In this document: piece by piece, positions 1 to 5,463 of the stretch
Position numbering within the stretch: position 1 is the stretch's first letter
Layout: each line of letters starts with the position of its first letter
Assembly: GCA_964361075.1 (NCBI GenBank)
Contig: CAYHZL010000165.1
Coordinates: 1-8,086, forward strand
Reading direction: 5' to 3'
Source of the DNA: CAYHZL01 sp964361075
GTDB taxonomy: Bacteria; Bacteroidota; Ignavibacteria; UBA10030; UBA8401
Length of the DNA stretch: 8,086 nucleotides
Position numbers and translations under genes: made by a program
The notes under the pieces: model-generated
Database searches by the model: none
Told to the model about the DNA's origin: nothing
The model's input: only the letters and a program-made list of their open reading frames with translations

Positions 1-1464
1 TGGAATTCCAACAATGTTGCTGATTGTTCGTTTGGAGTGATACGAATTTTTATGAAAGATAGTCAAGGCAAACTAATTGATTATTCTCAAAGCGGGTATG
101 TTACTATTGATAATATCGGAAACGGTGCGCCGTTCATTGCCATTCAGGAAGATCTGTTTTCCGCAGGCAATACACTTATGCAAAAGACAATTGATGTAAA
201 AATGCTGATCGGCGATCCTGATAATACGTCTCTGACGCTTCAAACATTTTACGACGCCGGGAGTGGCTATCAATTGAGCACAAGTCAAAATGTAAATTCC
301 GACACAACTTCACAAACAGTAAAAATAAATCTGGAAGCAATACTAAACAGCAATGCTATTACACTAAAGTTTGTCCTCTCTGATGGAAGTCTAACAGATA
401 CAATCACAACGTCAAGGTTTTCAAAACAAACTCCAAGACCAGTATTACAAAACACCAATGCACTATTTACCAGTCAAAATATTTCTGATCCAAGTTCAAT
501 TTCAGTGAATGTGTTCGATCGAAAGAAAGTAACAAATGACACATACGTTATTTCATTTTGTGATACTATTGGTGGCAACTCTTATTCTTATGAGACTAAA
601 CAAAAAAGAACATTTTCAGTTTTTAATAAAACTAAAGGAATATATGCTCTACAAAATATTTCGTTAATTCCATTTACAGAATCACCTTCTTTTGATGGGC
701 TTACATTGTATTCCAAAGGAATAACAACTCGTGCAAATAAACCCACATGGAATGATGGTTCTCCAGCAAACAATAGCGTTCAAGCACTAGAACTTTTTTA
801 TGGTGCAATGTCTCTCTATGCAAACCCTGTAGATTATAAATTAATATTTTACAATCAAGTGGTTGATACGAGTTTAGCCCATCCGAATTATCCGGGCATT
901 CTTGATGCGAAGCCAATCAAGTTTAAATTAATAAATCAAAAGACCAATGTACCTGCAAAAATATATTGGTTTAGTGTCGATGGAATTACTCTTTTATATT
1001 CTCAAATAATAGCACGTGAAAATGTTCTTGGTAAGGAACGATTAACGTGGACAATATATTTAGGTGATACATCAAGAAATATAAAAGGAGGAGATACATT
1101 ATTTATTTCCACAACAAAAGGCATTTCATTTTACGATACCATTACCGTCTCGAACGTAGCTTTAAAAGTTGAAAACAGTAATACTTCAATTCCAAATTCA
1201 TTTGAACTCTTTCAAAATTATCCCAATCCGTTCAACCCTTCTACAGTGATCAATTATCAGTTACCAGTGAACAATTATGTATCTTTGAAAGTATTTGATG
1301 TGCTTGGAAGAGAAGTTGCTACGCTGGTTAATGAATACAAACAGGCTGGAAAGTATGGTGTTCAATTTTCTTCGGATGCTTTTCGCTTGTCAAGCGGAGT
1401 ATATTTTTATCAACTTCGTGCAGGAAGTTTTGTTGAAACAAAACGAATGCTTCTTCTAAAGTAA
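1..1464 (+). CDS. T9SS-sorted beta-rich surface/secreted protein, unknown function (5' end missing)
   Basis: The reading frame is open from base 1, so the gene starts upstream and about 487 C-terminal residues are visible; the GTG at 37 and ATG at 52 are probably internal codons. The last ~90 residues (nt ~1189-1461) form a type IX secretion sorting domain: 'FELFQNYPNPFNPST', then 'VFDVLGREVATLVNE', 'SSGVYFYQLRAG' and a terminal 'KRMLLLK'. In this family the domain directs export through the outer membrane and is usually removed or anchored at the surface. The rest is rich in Ser, Thr, Asn and alternating hydrophobic residues, suggesting stacked Ig/FN3-like beta-sandwich domains: a 'GDPDNTSLTLQTFYDAGSG' segment at nt ~214-276 resembles such a domain. 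I see no catalytic motif and do not recognise the function. The stop lies 3 nt before the GH57 start, so the two are probably co-transcribed. A role in glucan binding is possible from context only. Nt ~430-1200 look more AT-rich than the downstream genes. Confidence 0.85.
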   Translation, partial: WNSNNVADCSFGVIRIFMKDSQGKLIDYSQSGYVTIDNIGNGAPFIAIQEDLFSAGNTLMQKTIDVKMLIGDPDNTSLTLQTFYDAGSGYQLSTSQNVNSDTTSQTVKINLEAILNSNAITLKFVLSDGSLTDTITTSRFSKQTPRPVLQNTNALFTSQNISDPSSISVNVFDRKKVTNDTYVISFCDTIGGNSYSYETKQKRTFSVFNKTKGIYALQNISLIPFTESPSFDGLTLYSKGITTRANKPTWNDGSPANNSVQALELFYGAMSLYANPVDYKLIFYNQVVDTSLAHPNYPGILDAKPIKFKLINQKTNVPAKIYWFSVDGITLLYSQIIARENVLGKERLTWTIYLGDTSRNIKGGDTLFISTTKGISFYDTITVSNVALKVENSNTSIPNSFELFQNYPNPFNPSTVINYQLPVNNYVSLKVFDVLGREVATLVNEYKQAGKYGVQFSSDAFRLSSGVYFYQLRAGSFVETKRMLLLK

Positions 1465-1467
1465 AAA

Positions 1468-3837
1468 ATGAAAATATTTTTGTTTGGTCTTATCTTTTTC
1501 AGCAGTATCTTTGGGCAACCAAAAGTTGTGCAGAATGGTACGAGCAAAGTATTGCATACAGCTTCTCCACAAAGGTATGATAGCACAAACAAAAATTACA
1601 ATTATCAACAATCGCGAACAGAAGATATGAAAGATAAATATCCACAGAACGGGGGCACGTTATATCTTAATATCATTTGGCATCAACATCAGCCGTTGTA
1701 TTTGGACCCGGGAACGGATCAACTGCAGGGACCTTGGGTGCGAACACATGCCACAAAAGATTATTATGATATGGCATCCATTCTTGAACGATATCCCAAC
1801 ATTCATTACAATGTCAATCTCACATCATCGTTGTTGTTTCAGTTAGAAGAGTATTACGTAAAACGGTTGAAGCCGTTTGTTGATGTGAAGAAGAACAAAG
1901 TGAATGCAAAAAAATATTTTGCACTGTGGAAAGGAAAAACTGATCCGTGGATTGACTTGGCGTTGAAACCTACAAGCGAATTTGACAGCACTGATCTTAA
2001 TTTTCTCTTGTATAATGTGTGGAATGCATTTGGCATCGGTGAAGTGCAAATAGCACGTTTCCCGCAGTACCTGAAATTGAAAGAACGTCATAACAAAAAT
2101 GAAAAGTTTTCCGAACAAGAACTGCGCGAAATTAAATTTTGGTTTTTTCTCGCGCACTTCGATCCAGATTTTCTGGAAAATAAAGTGTGGCTTGCCGATG
2201 GAACGACGATTGATCTGACTGATCTAATTCAAAAACACAACGACGGCAATTATCTTCTGAGAAAAAATATTACTGAAAAAGAATGTAATAGAATTATTGC
2301 TGAGACGTACAAAGTATGTGCGAACGTTATTCCGATTCATAAAAAATTGATGTATAACCATCGCAAGCATCAGGGACAGATTGAAGTTGCAACGACTCCA
2401 TTTTACCACCCAATTCTACCGCTTCTGTATGATACTGATCTGATGAAAATTTGTCAGCCGAATGATTTATTGCCCAATCGTTTTCAATATCCGCAAGATG
2501 CAGATGCACAAGTTGCAATGGCCGTACATTATTACACAAAAACATTTGAGCAGGCACCGCTCGGTATGTGGCCCGGAGAAGGTTCCGTAGCGCACCAAGT
2601 AATTCCGATTTTTGCAAAGAACGGCATTGAATGGATTGCAACAGATGAAAAAATTATGGAGCGGTCCAAACCACAAGGTTTAGAAAAAATTTATCCATAC
2701 TCCATCCGGACAGGAATAAAGAAAGGTGATTCTGTCGCAGTTGTTTTCCGCGACACGGAACTATCGGATAAAATTGGTTTTGCCTATAAAAATTTTGAAG
2801 GCGAAGATGCTGCGGATGATTTTATCAAAAATGTTTTACGATACGCGCCGGAGAAAGGTGCGCCTGATAGACTTCTTACAGTAATTCTTGACGGAGAAAA
2901 TGCATGGGAATGGTATCGCAAAGATAATGATGCAAAAGATTTTTTACATGCACTCTATCGCAAACTCAGCGCGTTATACGAAACGAAACAAGTTACCACT
3001 GTAACAATGTCGGAATATATTCACGGAAATCCGAAACGTCACGTTGCATCTCATCATATCTATACAATGCCAAAAATAGATTGGCTTTTTCCCGGCTCGT
3101 GGATTAATGCGAATTACGATACATGGATTGGTGAGGATGAAGAAAATTGTGCATGGAATTATTTATTGCAGGCGCGGCAAGATTTAGAAAAATCAGGTAT
3201 CAAAGCACCAAACCCAAAAAGTTCTGAGCCAAAACAAAAAACGAAAAAATGGTATGCGTATAAAACATGGCAGGCAATGTATGCCGCTGAAGGTTCTGAT
3301 TGGTTTTGGTGGTATGGAACTGATCAAAATGCGCCGGCGGGCGATAAACCATTCGATACCGCGTTCATAACTCACTTGAGAAATATTTACATGTTCGGAA
3401 AACTTGCCGGTGGAAATTTTTCTGAGCGCGACTATCAACCTATTATCTCAAGTGATCACGCAGATCTTCACGCTGGCGGCACAATGGCGCAAAGCAAAGA
3501 AAATGCAGTAACTGTTTTGTTTCTCTGTGATGCAAGCGGTCTGTATGTTCGCAAAGGATTGTTCATTGCCGGTTCACACGAATTGCTTGGTAATTGGAAA
3601 CCAAACACAATTAAAATGTATGATGACCGTTCGCACGGTGATGAAAAATTTGGTGATGGTATTTGGAGTTTAGAGGCAACATTTCCTGTGGGTACTATTT
3701 TAGAATACAAATATACAAATAGTGGTCCGCATGGAGAGTGGAACCCGGGCGAAGAATTCCAATCCGAAAACAGAAGACTTGTTCTTGACGGGTCTCAATC
3801 GAAAATTATTATCAATGATGTGTTTGGAAAAAAATAA
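1468..3837 (+). CDS. Secreted GH57 amylase/amylopullulanase-like glycoside hydrolase with C-terminal CBM20-like domain
   Basis: Predicted to hydrolyse alpha-1,4 (perhaps also alpha-1,6) glucosidic bonds of starch-like glucans by the retaining GH57 mechanism. Residues 1-16 are a Sec signal peptide (cut after Gly16, leaving Gln17), followed by a polar Asn/Gln/Tyr/Lys-rich linker to about 55. GH57 landmarks appear in order: 'HQHQP' at 72-76; 'GQIEVATTPFYHPILPLL' from 303; 'GMWPGEGSV' at 366-374, with Glu371 the expected nucleophile; 'WIATDEK' from 389; 'LDGENAWEW' at 474-482, with Asp475 the expected acid/base; then 'GSWINANYDTWIG' at 543-555 and 'AEGSDWFWWYG' at 607-617, both typical of the amylopullulanase-type branch. 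A Lys/Pro-rich insert lies near 575-594. Residues ~678-787 look like a CBM20-type starch-binding domain ('LFIAGSHELLGNWKP' with Trp710, and 'GTILEYKYTN'). There is no T9SS sorting domain, so a periplasmic or Sec-dependent location is likely. No Shine-Dalgarno is visible; the start follows the previous stop by 3 nt. Exact specificity (amylase, pullulanase or transferase) cannot be settled from sequence alone. Confidence 0.92.
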   Translation: MKIFLFGLIFFSSIFGQPKVVQNGTSKVLHTASPQRYDSTNKNYNYQQSRTEDMKDKYPQNGGTLYLNIIWHQHQPLYLDPGTDQLQGPWVRTHATKDYYDMASILERYPNIHYNVNLTSSLLFQLEEYYVKRLKPFVDVKKNKVNAKKYFALWKGKTDPWIDLALKPTSEFDSTDLNFLLYNVWNAFGIGEVQIARFPQYLKLKERHNKNEKFSEQELREIKFWFFLAHFDPDFLENKVWLADGTTIDLTDLIQKHNDGNYLLRKNITEKECNRIIAETYKVCANVIPIHKKLMYNHRKHQGQIEVATTPFYHPILPLLYDTDLMKICQPNDLLPNRFQYPQDADAQVAMAVHYYTKTFEQAPLGMWPGEGSVAHQVIPIFAKNGIEWIATDEKIMERSKPQGLEKIYPYSIRTGIKKGDSVAVVFRDTELSDKIGFAYKNFEGEDAADDFIKNVLRYAPEKGAPDRLLTVILDGENAWEWYRKDNDAKDFLHALYRKLSALYETKQVTTVTMSEYIHGNPKRHVASHHIYTMPKIDWLFPGSWINANYDTWIGEDEENCAWNYLLQARQDLEKSGIKAPNPKSSEPKQKTKKWYAYKTWQAMYAAEGSDWFWWYGTDQNAPAGDKPFDTAFITHLRNIYMFGKLAGGNFSERDYQPIISSDHADLHAGGTMAQSKENAVTVLFLCDASGLYVRKGLFIAGSHELLGNWKPNTIKMYDDRSHGDEKFGDGIWSLEATFPVGTILEYKYTNSGPHGEWNPGEEFQSENRRLVLDGSQSKIIINDVFGKK

Positions 3838-3853
3838 CTAATCGAAAAAAACT

Positions 3854-5122
3854 ATGATAGAAATTCAAAAAAAACTTTCTAACTCTTTTTATGCACTGAT
3901 CAGTTTGCCAGCCACGGCAATGGGATTTGCACTCTCAATTCAAATTTCTGCACTCAGTTGGCTGCTCACAACAAAATACAATCTTAACATTGACGAAGTC
4001 GGATTTGTCTGGGCGGCGGGTCCGCTTGCCGGAATATTCGGACAAGTTATTATTGGTTTACTCAGCGATAAGGTTTGGTTCTGGGGCGGACGCCGTCGTC
4101 CGTTTGTATTAATTGGCGGCGTGCTTGCTGCGGGAATGTTGATGGCATTGCCAAACATTGATGGCATTAACACGCGGATGGGCATTGGCAGTCTGCTTGC
4201 CGTTGCAATCGTAGTTGCATTGACACTTGATTTAGCAATTAACATTAGCTTCAATCCCACGCGTTCAATTATTGCCGATGTAACACCCGAAGGTAACCCG
4301 CGCACAAAAGGATATACGTGGATGCAAACCATCTCAGGATTTTTTGGTGTGTTAGCTTATGTTATTGGAGCAACGCTTGGTAATTATGTTTTAATTTATG
4401 TCGGAGTCGGTCTCGTTTTTCTTTTTTCAATTGTGCCGATGTTTTTTATTACCGAAAATAAAAATCTCAATAGTGAAGTTGATGCCGCAACAGAAAAGAA
4501 AAATAAATCGGCGACGGAGTGGGGACAATTATTCAGAATTTATTTTGCGCATGGCTTTTCGTGGATTGGTATTCAGACAATGTTTGTGTACATCATTGCA
4601 TACATTCAGCAAAAATTTTTTGGAGAAATGACAGATCAAAATATCATCAATGCTCAATCGGGACAAATAATTGCGATTTCGTTTGCGATTCTTAATACTG
4701 TCGGATTTATTCTTCCTGCGTTTGTCCTCGAACCGATTGTTGAAAAAATTGGCCGCGTTAAAACACATCTTTCGTGTGTTGCAATCATGTCGCTCGGATA
4801 TTTTGGTATAGTATTACTTGGGAACACTCCAATGACGCTGTATCTTTTTATGGCAGTTGCCGGAATTGGATGGGCGGCAGTTGTGAGTTTACCGTTTGCA
4901 ATCATGACTGAAAAGATAGACCAGAGCCGTACCGGATTTTTTATGGGAATCTTTAATCTCTCTGTTGTTGTGCCGCAACTCTTGGTAAGTTTAGCTGTAG
5001 GAACAATCATTAAAAATTCTGTTGATAAGAATATCATCTTCATCATCAGCGGCGTTTCACTTGCGCTTTCTGCATTGTTGTGGACTCTAGTGAAAGAAAA
5101 AAGAGTAACGACTGTCGGATAA
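3854..5122 (+). CDS. SLC45/GPH-type MFS sugar transporter (maltose/sucrose:H+ symporter-like)
   Basis: A 422-residue polytopic inner-membrane protein with about 12 hydrophobic segments, split by a charged central loop near residues 203-226 (Asn/Lys/Glu-rich), the usual 6+6 MFS layout. The first segments contain 'GPLAGIFGQVIIGLLSDK' followed by 'GGRRRPF' (Asp72, Arg80-Arg82, Pro83, Phe84). This loop 2-3 signature is characteristic of the SLC45/plant SUT/GPH-like disaccharide transporters, which carry sucrose or maltose with protons. Segment 4 has 'NISFNPTRSIIADVTPE', also conserved in this group. The length is normal for bacterial members. The gene starts 16 nt after the GH57 stop; the ATG is preceded by an A-rich stretch without Shine-Dalgarno. 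Its position between two secreted alpha-glucanases suggests uptake of maltose or short maltodextrins, but the substrate is inferred from context and family, not read from the sequence. The 3' end is followed by a repeat-filled spacer. Confidence 0.88.
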   Translation: MIEIQKKLSNSFYALISLPATAMGFALSIQISALSWLLTTKYNLNIDEVGFVWAAGPLAGIFGQVIIGLLSDKVWFWGGRRRPFVLIGGVLAAGMLMALPNIDGINTRMGIGSLLAVAIVVALTLDLAINISFNPTRSIIADVTPEGNPRTKGYTWMQTISGFFGVLAYVIGATLGNYVLIYVGVGLVFLFSIVPMFFITENKNLNSEVDAATEKKNKSATEWGQLFRIYFAHGFSWIGIQTMFVYIIAYIQQKFFGEMTDQNIINAQSGQIIAISFAILNTVGFILPAFVLEPIVEKIGRVKTHLSCVAIMSLGYFGIVLLGNTPMTLYLFMAVAGIGWAAVVSLPFAIMTEKIDQSRTGFFMGIFNLSVVVPQLLVSLAVGTIIKNSVDKNIIFIISGVSLALSALLWTLVKEKRVTTVG

Positions 5123-5152
5123 AAATATTTACAACAAAAATATTATTCATTC

Positions 5153-5287
5153 ATGTTACGCACGTTAGAAAAACATCTAAAACATTAAGATCGTCATGCC
5201 CGGATGCTTTAATCGGACATCCATTTTATAGATTCCCGCTAAAAACATGCGGGAATGACGATTGATTTTCTCCTTTTTGCGTAACAT
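5153..5287. repeat. 10-bp perfect inverted repeat bracketing the first palindromic element
   Basis: ATGTTACGCA at 5153-5162 is matched by its exact reverse complement TGCGTAACAT at 5278-5287. The pair encloses the 5190-5262 palindrome almost symmetrically (27 nt on the left, 15 nt on the right). It may be the outer arm of a larger element. A 10-bp match somewhere in a 340-nt AT-rich spacer could also arise by chance, hence the low confidence. Confidence 0.35.
5190..5262. repeat. Palindromic intergenic repeat, ATCGTCAT(G/T)CCCG type (73 bp)
   Basis: The outer arms ATCGTCATGCCCG (5190-5202) and CGGGAATGACGAT (5250-5262) are reverse complements at 12 of 13 positions. Inside are two smaller hairpins: GGATG (5202-5206) with CATCC (5218-5222), and ATTCCCGC (5232-5239) with GCGGGAAT (5249-5256), a perfect 8-bp stem with a 9-nt loop. 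The second stem shares its right arm with the outer stem, so two alternative folds compete. Sequences of this look ('GTCATTCCCGC...GCGGGAATGAC') recur between genes in many bacteria, and the ATTCCC...GGGAAT core resembles the dRS3-type repeats of Neisseria. Identity with any named family is not established here. Confidence 0.8.
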
Positions 5288-5291
5288 CAGT

Positions 5292-5432
5292 GAGTCCACT
5301 CTAAAAAGGCTTTTATCGTCATTGCGAGGAGCGAAGAGACGAAGCAATCTTTTGGAACCAACTTAAATTCAAGAGATTGCTTCGCTTCGCTCGCAATGAC
5401 ATCACTCAAGAGAACCTTTTTAGAGCGGACTC
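5292..5432. mobile_element. MITE-like palindromic element with terminal inverted repeats and possible 6-bp target duplication
   Basis: The ends are GAGTCCACTCTAAAAAGG (5292-5309) and CCTTTTTAGAGCGGACTC (5415-5432), inverted copies matching at 17 of 18 positions. The hexamer ATCAGT directly precedes the left end (5286-5291) and directly follows the right end (5433-5438), as a target-site duplication would. A further ATCAGT at 5441-5446 weakens this, since the motif is locally repeated. The body is a second palindrome at 5318-5400. No transposase is encoded, so any mobility would need one supplied elsewhere. Confidence 0.6.
5318..5400. repeat. Inner palindrome of the GTCATTGCGAG...GAAGCAATCT family
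   Basis: The left arm (5318-5350) begins GTCATTGCGAGGAGCGAAG and ends GACGAAGCAATCT. The right arm (5374-5400) is AGATTGC through CGCAATGAC. They are inverted copies with a 6-nt length difference in the middle, separated by a 23-nt loop. Palindromes with this 'GTCATTGCGAG..GAAGCAATC' text are common intergenic repeats in many unrelated bacteria; this is from memory, not from a search. ATC flanks it on both sides (5315-5317 and 5401-5403), which fits insertion inside the outer element but is too short to be convincing. Confidence 0.8.
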
Positions 5433-5463
5433 ATCAGTTAATCAGTAACAATCGAGCAACAAT

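Larger units (their letters stand above)
5123..5463. other. 341-nt intergenic region filled with palindromic repeat elements
   Basis: No convincing reading frame lies here. The first ~67 nt after the transporter stop are AT-rich and contain a weak AAATATT-type inverted pair (5124-5130/5138-5144), too poor to call a terminator. Two palindromic repeats follow (5190-5262 and 5292-5432), and about 25 nt remain before the GH13 start. I see no convincing promoter of either the sigma70 or the Bacteroidota -33/-7 type. The GH13 gene therefore either reads through from the upstream operon or uses a promoter I cannot recognise. The strong hairpins could attenuate or terminate upstream transcription, or stabilise the 3' end of the upstream mRNA. 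Confidence 0.8.

Noticed and set aside
37..54. GTG at 37 or ATG at 52 as the true start of the first gene
   Set aside because: The frame is open to base 1 and no signal peptide follows either codon, although the protein has a T9SS domain that requires Sec export; the true start must lie upstream.
1084..1096. Shine-Dalgarno-like GGAGGAG inside the first gene
   Set aside because: No start codon lies at a useful distance, and the sequence encodes part of the continuous upstream protein.
1843..2641. Overlapping minus-strand open frames within the GH57 gene
   Set aside because: Antisense to conserved GH57 sequence, with no start context or domain.
3940..5046. Two 130-codon open frames on the minus strand (3940-4332 and 4654-5046) inside the transporter gene
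   Set aside because: They lie fully antisense to a well-supported membrane protein. Their translations are low in recognisable motifs, and the plus-strand frame shows clear family signatures.
5270..5310. Bacteroidota-type promoter (TTTG ... TAnnTTTG) upstream of GH13
   Set aside because: A TTTTTG is present near 5274-5279, but there is no matching -7 element at the expected spacing.
5190..5432. CRISPR array
   Set aside because: The repeats are palindromes of different sequence, not regularly spaced identical direct repeats, and no spacers are present.
5123..5463. A tRNA or small structured RNA gene in the spacer
   Set aside because: The stems are explained by simple inverted repeats; no cloverleaf arms, T-loop motif or CCA-end arrangement is visible.
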